Positions 1 through 11,482 of a stretch of DNA of 64,000 bases are shown here, one piece after another. Source of the DNA: Isoperla grammatica. Lineage: Eukaryota > Arthropoda > Insecta > Plecoptera > Perlodidae. How positions within the stretch are numbered: position 1 is the first letter of the stretch; each line of letters begins with the position of its first letter. The notes beneath the pieces were generated by a model. The model did not search any database, had not been told where the DNA came from, and saw only the letters and a program-made list of their open reading frames with translations. Position numbers and translations under genes: made by a program. The DNA lies in assembly GCA_945910005.1 (NCBI GenBank), contig OX246743.1, positions 43,682,736 through 43,746,735 of the forward strand, given 5' to 3'.

Positions 1-1090
1 CGAACCAAAACCAACGTGGTACCGACGCCGTTTTACGACTCAAATACATGCCTAGACTAGCAGCGGAATCCGAACCAAATCCAACGTGGTACCGACGCCG
101 TTTTACGGCTCAAATACATGCCTAGACTAGCAGCGGAATCCGAACCAAATCCAACGTGGTACCGACGCCGTTTTACGGCTCAAATACATGCCTAGAAGAG
201 CAGCGGAATCCGAACCAAAACCAACGTGGTACCGACGCCGTTTTACGACTCAAATACATGCCTAGACTAGCAGCGGAATCCGAACCAAAACCAACGTGGT
301 ACCGACGCCGTTTTACGGCTCAAATACATGCCTAGACTAGCAGAGGAATCCGAACCAAATCCAACGTGGTACCGACGCCGTTTTACGGCTCAAATACATG
401 CCTAGCCTAGCAGCGGAATCCGAACCAAATCCAACGTGGTACCGACGCCGTTTTACGGCTCAAATACATGCCTAGACTAGCAGAGGAATCCGAACCAAAT
501 CCAACGTGGTACCGACGCCGTTTTACGGCTCAAATACATGCCTAGACTAGCAGAGGAATCCGAACCAAATCCAACGTGGTACCGACGCCGTTTTACGGCT
601 CAAATACATGCCTAGACTAGCAGCGGAATCCGAACCAAATCCAACGTGGTACCGACGCCGTTTTACGGCTCAAATACATGCCTAGACTAGCAGCGGAATC
701 CACCCCAAATCCAACGTGGTACCGACGCCGTTTTACGGCTCAAATACATGCCTAGACTAGCAGCGGAATCCAAACCAAATCCAACGTGGTACCGACGCCG
801 TTTTACGGCTCAAATACATGCCTAGACTAGCAGCGGAATCCACCCCAAATCCAACGTGGTACCGACGCCGTTTTACGGCTCAAATACATGCCTAGCCTAG
901 CAGCGGAATCCGAATCAAATCGAACGTGGTACCTACGCCGTTTTACGATTCAAATCCTCATTTAGTATAGCAGCGGAATCCACGTTAAATACAACGTTGG
1001 ACCAACGTTGGATTGGCGTCGGTAATCGAAGAAAAATTTCCCGCCGTTGCACGCCACAAATACAACGTCGTTCCGACGCAGCTGTTCTAC
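1..1090. repeat. 70-bp tandem satellite, about 14 units plus degenerate end
   Basis: Fourteen head-to-tail units of exactly 70 bp run from 1 to about 980; each starts near CGAACCAAA and ends CAGCGGAATC. Units differ by a few point changes only. From about 905 the copies decay, and 981-1090 keeps only fragments such as CAACGTTGGACCAACGTTGG. The array begins at the window edge, so its full length is unknown. It lies upstream of, and presumably in an intron of, the axotactin-like gene. Confidence 0.95.
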
Positions 1091-1194
1091 TTGGGTGGGT
1101 ACTGCTCGCATTTTGAGAAAGGTTCTATAATATTTTGATATCAGTTTTTATATTGAAGTCTTTATGTTATGTTTATATAATTGTTTTATGTAGT

Positions 1195-1295
1195 TTTTAT
1201 GACATTGCGTGGTCCTGCGATGCGGTGCGGGTGTTTTGGGTTGGCCCGGGTTCGTACCGCGTCGCACCGCAGGGACACGCGGTGTCATGAATTGA
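1195..1295. repeat. GC-rich imperfect inverted repeat
   Basis: The stretch from GACATTGCGTGG (1201) to CACGCGGTGTC (1287) folds back on itself with mismatches around a GGGTT centre. It stands out as GC-rich inside AT-rich DNA. It may be the end of a small foldback element or part of the adjacent retroelement tail. Confidence 0.5.
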
Positions 1296-1399
1296 ACTAT
1301 ATTTGATTTATGTGTAATATAATAATCTTTGTGATATGTAAAATCTTTTTAAAATGTAATTATCTTTGTAATGTGTAAAATCTTTGTAATGTCATATTT

Positions 1400-1496
1400 T
1401 GTAATGTGGGATGGTTGCAGCACCTAAGAGGTGAGGATCACCTTTGGTGCTGTAGACTAATAATGTACCTGCCATCTGGTGATGTGATAAATAAAG

Positions 1497-1553
<57 letters not shown>
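1400..1553 (+). mobile_element. Possible non-LTR retroelement 3' end with (TAA)n tail
   Basis: A short unique block (cacctaagaggtgaggatca onward) runs into GTGATAAATAAAGA and then a pure TAA repeat (about 1497-1552). A short 3' fragment ending in a simple trinucleotide tail is typical of truncated non-LTR elements. No coding part remains. The tail ends only about 40 nt upstream of the Kunitz exon acceptor. Confidence 0.4.
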
Positions 1554-1558
<5 letters not shown>

Positions 1559-1591
1559 TTACATTTGGAGCATGTTGCACTGTGTTCCTAG

Positions 1592-1762
1592 ACCGGTGTA
1601 CGGGGAAACATGAGACCGGGCCTTGCAAGACATTCCTACACAAGTGGCACTTCAACTCCACGAGCCAGACTTGTCACACTTTCATCTACGGGGGCTGCGA
1701 GGGGAACAACAATAGGTTCGACTCCCGCGACGAGTGTCTGCATTACTGCATCGGAGGGGACC
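1592..1762 (+). CDS. axo: axo-like exon 1 in window: Kunitz domain
   Basis: Acceptor TTCCTAG, donor GTGAGTG; starts with two bases completing a codon, ends phase 1. The single exon holds a whole Kunitz/BPTI domain with six cysteines, the GPCK inhibitory-loop start (lysine at the P1 position), FIYGGC and GNNNRF. Because it enters mid-codon, at least one coding exon (signal peptide) lies upstream of the window. Confidence 0.92.
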
Positions 1763-4700
1763 GTGAGTGCATTGTCATCATCATCATTATTATGATTATT
1801 TCATTGTTGTTAATATGTACACATGTTTTAGTTTAGTTTTGGTTTAGTTTAGTTTAATTGAAGTGTAAGCGTAGTATTTAGTGTTTAGAAGGCTCTTCGC
1901 GGCACAAGATTTCTTAGGATTTTAAGTGTTTTAGCATAATGTTTGCTAGCGTCGACGCCGTTTCTTGTCAAAACTTTTAATTTTTTTTTGTGATGACAAG
2001 AATAGACAATTAATCATAATAATAATAATAATGTTGTGTTGTGCGGGCACAAACATGAAATACTTCCATGTGTTAACCTTACTTTATTCTAACTTACTTT
2101 AGAGTCATTTAAATGCATAATTGTTCATATTATTTTATCCAAAACAAACTGAAGACGGTATATTATATACTTCTTTACTAACTTATTGAAATCCAAAGGA
2201 CATAATACATTGTACTGTAAATGCGTATGGAACAACTACATACAGTTCTATACATTACGGTTGTGGCCGAATTGTGGTACCGGTATCCATTATAGCAGTC
2301 ACTCTTCGTAGGTATGGCTGCAAACGCACGAAAACCACTATAAGGATGCGAAACAGTTGACCTCATAGTATTTGTATCTATGCATGTAATCTATTATATC
2401 CCCCACACACTAATAAATAGACAATTCACACGCTGGGCTCATGTTAGGATCTATCGACATGGAATGGACCTATTTATTACTCACCGCGTTTACAAGTTCC
2501 CGGGTCTAGCTGAACTGTAATAAAACCCATGTTTTTGTACGCGGATCACGTTCCAGTGCGGTTATGTCATTAAACACAAGACACATAAATCAGACTTCGT
2601 ACTTATCACCGCGTGTTGAAATATATGCAACAAACTGTTCTCGTTGGAGGAAAGTGATCTTTCTTGTTTTCTTTTCTGTTTCGTATACCGTATACGATAG
2701 TTATCTGGTCAATAGCTTCGTTTGTCTGTCCTACACTTTACACTCTAGTGTAAGTTAGTGTCGTTACTTTTCGGGTATGGTCACAAAATGATTGCTTTTT
2801 CTATAAAGATCAGTTTACACACTATGCTAAGGTTTAAGATTTAACTAAAGGCTAACACAGTTGAAAGAAGCCATAAGAAACCATAGTAACTTGTTAGGGT
2901 AGCTCTTATCCCTAAAATTCTTAGCCCAGCCAATGAGGGGCGACGATTTATAAAACTGGCCAGTGGTAGCGATCCTAAGTAAAACAGGTTAGGAAAATAC
3001 GTGTCTAGGAACAAAATATTAAATCATAAATCTTAGGAAAGTGCCGTCTCCAATGATATTTAACAGCTATAGTAGGCTAGATGCGCTACCTAGCAACCAC
3101 AAGCGTGTCAATTAGAAGCCATCTTGAATTGGGCAATTACTACAGGCAGGAATAGGAGTCTCTAACTCGACTTTCTGCCGCTCGCAGCGCTAGCAGTACT
3201 GAAAGGTCCAAATTAGCATGTTGTAAACTGCCCAATTCAAAATGGCTTCAAATTGCTACGCTCGCTACTGAGTGAAAGGTTGGGGGACTGGTGATCTAGC
3301 CTACTATAGCTGTTGAATATCATTGTCCGTCTCACACTTCTACCGCCCTCTAATGTCTGTCTCCTGGCGCAGACACACTGCCCCCCTACCTGGACACGAC
3401 GCCTGTAACGCCGACCACCGAGCCAGCCCCCGTGGAGACGACGCCGCCCCCACGACGTACAGTCACGTACGTCCCCACGGTCCCCACCCCGCCCCCAGTC
3501 CCCGTGGACCAGCGGGGGGCGGAGCTGACCTTCGAGGAGACCGGACACCAGAAGGTGTTCATGTTTGCGCAGTCCAATACCTTCATCCAGCTGGACGCCA
3601 ACAGGATACCCACCTTCCAGCTCAGGTATATATTTATTTGACGAATACAGAAATAAATAATTGGTATAGATATAGAAAACAATTTAAATTAAGGCTGGTC
3701 CACACAGATTTTTAAGACATACGATTTAAGGTTTAACGCGTAGTCGTAAAATTGGATCATAGGAAACACGTACTGGCGTTCACACAAAGTTTTAGTTTTA
3801 AGACGTTGTTTTCATTGTTGTTTTTAAAACAACGTCTTAAAACCTTATACATTATGTTTTCAAAATCTGTGTGGACCAGCCTATACATACAGTAGTAATA
3901 AAATTGCCTCTGATATTACGATCTCTGTATAACTTTTTATCCTTGGGACCACTTGTTTTCCCCATGGCAATCACCAATCAGAAGCTTTAAAATGTTGCTT
4001 ATTCCGAGGATAAGTTTATCTAGAACCTAATCCGATAGCGTAATTTACGGAAACTTATAGATTTAAGTATTTATAACATGAGGAAAAAGTAAAGAAAAAA
4101 CTCTTCCGACTGTGTGGGTTATGATGAGAGTTTATGTGTTTGTTTGTTTTGGTAATGAACGATCTTTGGCAGCTGTGACGTCATCCGCTGCCCGCCTACG
4201 TCATGTTACGTCAAGTCAATTGTGTTTAGGTCTCAGAATAGTCGAGTTGAAGACGCGAATTCAATAAAACCTTCCAGATATTTATTTTTACCCCTTTGTA
4301 AACTTCCTTTCAGACTTGACATTTGCTGAGGGAACCGTGTACAAATTTGGCAAGTTCTAAACTGTCTGCTATTAATAGATATATGAAGTGAAAAAAACAT
4401 TCAATGACAACAGCCAGTTCTATTTACAACCTTAGCCATTATATTGTAATACGTAATTAGTTTCATAATCGTCTGGGATGTAAATATGGTAAACCCAAAT
4501 AAACAGCCGCAAGTTAAATGTATGTTACGCGCGTTTAATGAAAGGTCCGTTTTAAAGTGACCCTTAATCAAACGGAATTGAAGGTCTCTACATTCGCAAT
4601 TAATTAGAAATAATTTAAAAATCAACAATCTAAGCCGTAAAAGGTTATCTCATATTATTTACTGCTAGATTTAAATACATGTTGATTGTCTACGGCTCTA

Positions 4701-7700
4701 GAGACGCCCATAAATCTTTTCTTGACATTGTTTATGTATATCTTGGCCACATATTCTATTACTCCGTTTCTTAGCCTATCGTCTTCGTTGCCAGCTAGCC
4801 AGGCCAGACACAACCTCATCCCCAACCTCTTCCTCATCTTCCTCTGCTGCCGTAAGTCTGTTCACTAGTTCTTTCCATATTTCCGCGATGTTTCCATAAT
4901 CTTTCTGTACTCGTATTTTGTATACTCATGCACATTTGTATAAAAATCAAAATGTGACCGGTGAACGTGTCCGATCTCCTCTTAACTGTTTCAGGTTATG
5001 TCGCGAGATTTCCTTCCAGTTCCGCACGCGTCTGCCGCACGGCCTCCTGGTCTACCACAGCGTCAAGGGTCGTCCAGAAGACCTTGACCCCTACGCCCTC
5101 TACGTCATCGTAGAGAACGGTCAGCTCAAGGTCGTCCACGTGTTCGGGAAACACTCTACGTCACTGACGGTCGGCGAGGGGTTGAACAGAGATCACTGGC
5201 ACACGGTCGAGGTCAGGATCGACGTCCACGGAGCGAGACTCATCGCGAGGGTAGACGAGGAAGAGACGGAGACCAAGTTGTTGGGGTTGGATGAGTCGAG
5301 CAACTATGGGGTTCCCACTGACCTACCGTCCGTTGTGCTCATTGGAGGTGGGTATAGTCGCGTCGCGTTAACTTGCAAGGTGGTGTCGTCACGGATTATG
5401 TAATAGTGAAGTGACGCGTGTGACAACTACCAACCTAAATCTAGTTGCATCCCGTTCTCCTGCCTCAGATATTGTAGTGATAATATCGCCCGCATGTTGT
5501 CAGACGTGGTGGGGTCGCATTCCATTCACGGTTGGTGCAGTCGATACAGTGGACAATAACAATGCAGATATCGGCAATCTCGAGTTGAATACCGTTGAAA
5601 TAGACCGTGTGGCGCGACCGTCTCTTCTCAGAATTTTAGGGGACACCTTGTTTCTTACGGCGTCGACACTGCACACTGTATTACATCGTAGTATCGAACC
5701 TCGCAAATTTAAAGATTACCACAATCTTTAGCCATACGTAAAGCCGCAGGTTGTGAGGATTTAGTTGATTATTTTCCCCATTCATGTAATTGCCATTCAG
5801 TAAAGCTGATGTGTGTTCTATCTGCACTTGACTCCCTTTTGTCGCCGCATGTTTATAGGTATTGTTATCAGTTGTTAGAGTCTCGTATCAGCTAGGTTTC
5901 TTGTTACTTCCTGTAGGTAGTTATTTTCCTTCCTTTCTTTCTTCTGACTGTGTTCAGTAGTCAGTCATTATGGTGATAAGCGTTTACCTGGTTGTGGAGA
6001 CTCTTATTGCACTGAAGATGTGTAAGGTTACAATAATGTTAGATAAGCACTAACACAAGTGTACATGAATCAAACTCACAACACAAAATAATAATGATTT
6101 CTGGATACAATTGGTATAACAATAAAATATAATGAATATATTGTGTTCTCGACTGTCTCTCCTACTAAATAGTAAATACTACTTCAAACAATGTATACAA
6201 TTTTTAAGGATAACCTAAAATTAGCTCTTAGGTAGCGGCAAACAGGCATCAGGTGCACACGTCCAAGTCTTTTGACTTATGTGTGCACCAAAATATACCA
6301 TTTTTAATAACACGATTGTATTGTTATTTGACAATGTATACTGCCAATAAAAATTGAAATTGAAATTGAATTGAAATTGAATTCAATTTGTGTTTAAATT
6401 CAGTAATCAATGAACACAAAAATTGCCTAAAAACAATTGCAAAATAAAATGCAAAATAATAGTGTAATGTATATGTTGCAGGGTTGAGTCCAGAAGAGAA
6501 GCTGCACGGAGTAAAGTACATCATAGAGTCGTTTGTGGGCTGCATAAAGCACATGACCCTGAGCGCGGGCAAGGCTGTGTCCGACCTGTTGCCCATCAAG
6601 CCTCTCATCGCGACCAAACACGAGAACGTCGTCGAGGGATGCTCCAGCAAGTAGGCGACTTGTTGCACATCCACATCCACCTCTAGGATAACTTGCACAA
6701 CCTAACTAGCGTCATTTTTACTAAATAAACGAGCCCACTTCTCTAGTTCTCACCACCTACTTGAATCAAGTGCACTAGAAGGACAATGTACACCCTTGGG
6801 TTGGAGACATGGAAGTTCCTAACACTGTAGGCGTGACAGTGCACTCTACGAATGTGGGTAATAACGCCAGGAATCTATGGATTTTCGTTGAAACCACGCG
6901 CGTAAAAGGGGCAGTAGATAATGACAATGCGACTAGTATAGATACCCAACCGCTGCGGTTGTATGTCTACTGCTTCGTACAGCTGAACGTAATCTAGTCG
7001 GCTAGTACATAAAGGCAAGTGCGTGGACGATGACAGCGCACGATAGTAAAGAGCAGTGATTCGTGCATGCGTTTGCATTCTGCTACTAGCCGACTAGATT
7101 ATGTTGACTGTACGAAGCGGTAGACAACAACCGCAGGCGTTGGGTTTACGTAATAATGCAATCAATAAAACATGAAATTAGATAATGTATAAACGGCTAT
7201 GGAATATCAATAACTATTACCGTATCTTATGTAACAGGTGTCACTCGAGGCGGAATCTGTGCTTCGTGGGCAGCCGATGTGTCAACCATTACAACAAATA
7301 CACCTGCGACTGTTTCGGAACAAAGAACGAGGGAGAACTCTGTGATCATAATAGTAAGTATATTCGTGTTACGTCTTTATTTCCACAAAACCATCTTCCA
7401 AAATCTCCGTCTGGGCCCGAGGTAGAATATTCCCAGGGTGACTCTGCCAGTCGTAAGAGGGGAAAACGGAGATCATGTCTCGTTCCCACCCACCCACTTG
7501 ACCATTCCCTCCCTTGCTGGACTTTCCTTATGACGACCCCCGCAATGTATAATGGATCTGATTCGGAAGACGTCATATGACCTGAGCTGTCCAATTGTTA
7601 CAGCCGCCACGGTAATCACCCTCCGCGGCTCCTCGTACCTCTCGTACCGCGTCTACGACTGGAAGGATCGCGTCAAGTCTAGCGTGAATCGCATCAGCCT

Positions 7701-10700
7701 GTTCTTCAAGACTCGCTACGATGACTCCGTCCTGTTTTACGCGAGCGGGGAACCCTACGAGCATCACTACATCGCCGCAGCCATCAGGAACAAGACTGTT
7801 CACGTGGAGATCGACTTCGGCGATGGCGCCATCAAGACGACCATTGGCGAGGACGTCGCGTCCAACTACTGGAACAACCTTACCATCGCGCATCACAGGT
7901 ACGGAGCACTGATTGATTGATTGATGATTGGCCTGCATTACAGTATATAAATCCAAACAATGTTTCATTTGGTCATCAAAATAGCTAGATTTAGCGAATG
8001 AAATCATTATAATAATAATTTTTCGTAGGAATACCCGTTATAGGATGCACACCAGCTTTACCTGATGTGCCGCTCTTCAGGTGACTAACTAGGTTATTAG
8101 GGTGTTTGGATATCTGGGGAGGAATGTCCGAGGGCTGTTAGTAGGACTCAATCCCAGCATTCGCCTTTACGTCTGAGGAAAACCTCGGAACCTTCAGTCA
8201 GGACTGCCAGTGGCCGGAATCGAACCGGCGACCTCCTGAATTGGAGTCTCGCGTCTTACCGCTGAGCCACCTCTATCGGTAAATCATTATGTGGGTGTCC
8301 TTGATCACAGGGAGGTGATCAGTATTCACCTCAACGAGGAGACGAAGGTGTTGGAACTGCCGGGACCTCACCGCCATCTTTATATCGACCCTGAGATCTA
8401 CATCGGGGGAGGTCCGGACCTTGAAAAGAAGAAGGAGTTGGCGTCCGACAACAACTATGCAGGTTGGTGACTAACACAATACTACCAACCTTATGATTTC
8501 TAAAAAAGAACTACCCCTTTAGTGTCCGTGACGCATCCATTAAATTTTCCCATATTAAACGTTACTCTTCAGACAGAGACTATTCTCTGCCTTTTGACTA
8601 AGAAAATGCTTTTTTAAACGTATGGTGCATTCACAAACTTTTACGCTGGCGGAAGAAATTCTATTCGAAAATGGGAGGCGTCGTTTAAGACGTTACGTAT
8701 CCTGATTGGAAAACGATTTTACGCGATATAAACTAGCGTAAGGGCTTGTGGTTCGTGAAAGTGCATCGAGTCTAAAATTTCTCCCAATTCAACGCATTGT
8801 TTTAATGTTTGTAACACCACGATGAAACTAGAACTACCATGATGAATCTAAATATCAAATTCCTTTCAGGTGTCTTGAAGTACGTCTTCTTCAACGACAT
8901 ATCCATCATATACGAACTCCAGAAGGCCAACCCGAAGGTCCATTACATCGGCGTCCTCGCCCCGGAGATGTACGAGGTGGACGTTGAAGTGTTGCCCCTC
9001 ACCTTCCCCTTCCCCTCCACCCACATCTGGTGGCCCACCGCCTCCAAGGCCTCCCTCTCGCTCGACCTGGGGTTCAGGAGCACAAGGGCGGTGGCCGCGC
9101 TGGCCATGGCCAACGTTACCACCCCAGAGACCGGGACTCAAGGTTACTGGGAGCTGAAGACGGTGGATGACGAGATACGCTTCGAGCTGGTCGCTGATAG
9201 GTCCAAGAATGAGACACACGTCACGGCGGTCAAGTACGACTCGAGGGGGGCGTGGCATTCGGTGAGTCATTTCTACTCCAATCACAGAGCTTAGATACGC
9301 TTCCTAGCGGGTAAACTTATCCCTAGAGCCAAGGAGTACTGACGTAGCGCGCGCATCGTCTAGCTTGGTGCGGATTGGACGACATTGCCCTTATTTGTAG
9401 ACTACTACAAGTACTCTTTGTAGCCGCCATGTTGTCTTGATAATTCGTCTTTGAGATAGAGAATACATGTAGAGGAGCCAGAGTTAGTTGGAGCAGTAAA
9501 TTCTCTAGAAGATGCCAATGTCATAATGTTTCATTTTCTTTTACAACAATTTTAAAGCGTCCGGTAGCCATTTTAGGCGTGAGAAATCATGCATTGCACT
9601 AAATTGGTAGACACAGCCTTTATTTGTTGTCTAACGCCCACCGTCCCCTGCCTGTCGTACGAAGGTACTGACGTCACACGCTTATCTGTATCTAGGTGGA
9701 GCTGAGGTATCAAGACAACGAACTGCGCATGACTATAGACTACCGCCACAAGGTATCAGACAATCTGACCTTCACCCCGGGCCACCTGTTGATCCTGGGC
9801 AGCGGACACAAGACAAGTGTCACGAGAGACTAGTATGTAAATGCGTGTCTGTGCATGTCTAGGTGGAGCTGAGGTATCAAGACAACGAACTGCGCATGAC
9901 TATAGACTACCGCCACAAGGTATCAGACAATCTGACCTTCACCCGGGGCCACCTGTTGATCCTGGACAGCGGACACAAGACAAGTGTCACGAGAGACTAG
10001 TATGTAATGCGTGTCTGTGCATGTCTAGGTGGAGCTGAGGTATCAAGACAACGAACTGCGCATGACTATAGACTACCGCCACAAGGTATCAGACAATCTG
10101 ACCTTCACCCTGGGCCACCTGTTGATCCTGGGCAGCGGGCATAAGACAAGTGTCACGAGAGACTAGTATGTAATGCGTGTCTGTGCATGTCTAGGTGGAG
10201 CTGAGGTATCAAGACAACGAACTGCGCATGACTATAGACTACCGCCACAAGGTATCAGACAATCTGACCTTCACCCGGGGCCACCTGTTGATCCTGGACA
10301 GCGGACACAAGACAAGTGTCACGAGAGACTAGTATGTAATGCGTGTCTGTGCATGTCTAGGTGGAGCTGAGGTATCAAGACAACGAACTGCGCATGACTA
10401 TAGACTACCGCCACAAGGTATCAGACAATCTGACCTTCACCCTGGGCCACCTGTTGATCCTGGACAGTGGACACAAGACAAGTGTCACGAGAGACTAGTA
10501 TGTAATGCGTGTCTGTGCATGTCTAGGTGGAGCTGAGGTATCAAGACAACGAACTGCGCATGACTATAGACTACCGCCACAAGGTATCAGACAATCTGAC
10601 CTTCACCCGGGGCCACCTGTTGATCCTGGACAGCGGACACAAGACAAGTGTCACGAGAGACTAGTATGTAATGCGTGTCTGTGCATGTCTAGGTGGAGCT

Positions 10701-11310
10701 GAGGTATCAAGACAACGAACTGCGCATGACTATAGACTACCGCCACAAGGTATCAGACAATCTGACCTTCACCCTGGGCCACCTGTTGATCCTGGGCAGC
10801 GGACACAAGACAAGTGTCACGAGAGACTAGTATGTAATGCGTGTCTGTGCATGTCTAGGTGGAGCTGAGGTATCAAGACAACGAACTGCACATGACTATA
10901 GACTACCGCCACAAGGTATCAGACAATCTGACCTTCACCCTGGGCAACCTGTTGATCCTGGGCAGCGGACACAAGACAAGTGTCGGCCTGGTGGGCTGTA
11001 TGCGAGGCATCACCGTCAACGGGGAGTATGTGGAGCCGCGTTACGTCGTACACACCGAGAGGGCGGTGGGGGAGATATCCATGGACAACTGTGTGCTCGT
11101 TGACCCCTGTATGAGGCCCAACACGTGCGAGCATGGGGGAAAGTGTTCCGTCAAGGAGGACAAGGTCATCTGTAACTGCAAGGGGACCGGATACATCGGC
11201 AACAACTGTCACTTTGGTGAGTTTATTTATTTCACATTGATTATGTACATTCTATTGATATTGCTTCTCAAAGAGAGAGTATGAAATTATAACTTATGGA
11301 GGGGGTGACA

Positions 11311-11378
<68 letters not shown>

Positions 11379-11450
11379 AATGACGATGAAGATGCCCTTG
11401 ACGATGACGATGACGATGACGATGACAATGACAATGACGATGATGATGAC

Positions 11451-11482
<32 letters not shown>

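Noticed and set aside
1..1000. CRISPR-like array
   Set aside because: The 70-bp units are contiguous with no unique spacers, in a eukaryotic genome; it is a satellite.
1406..1591. Poly-Asn and poly-Tyr open frames over the TAA repeat
   Set aside because: Translations of the microsatellite; no splice or start context.
9841..11103. Repeated 65-residue open frames starting MRVCACLGG
   Set aside because: They are the wrong frame of the duplicated exon 9 units; the real frame starts VELRYQ after the AG.
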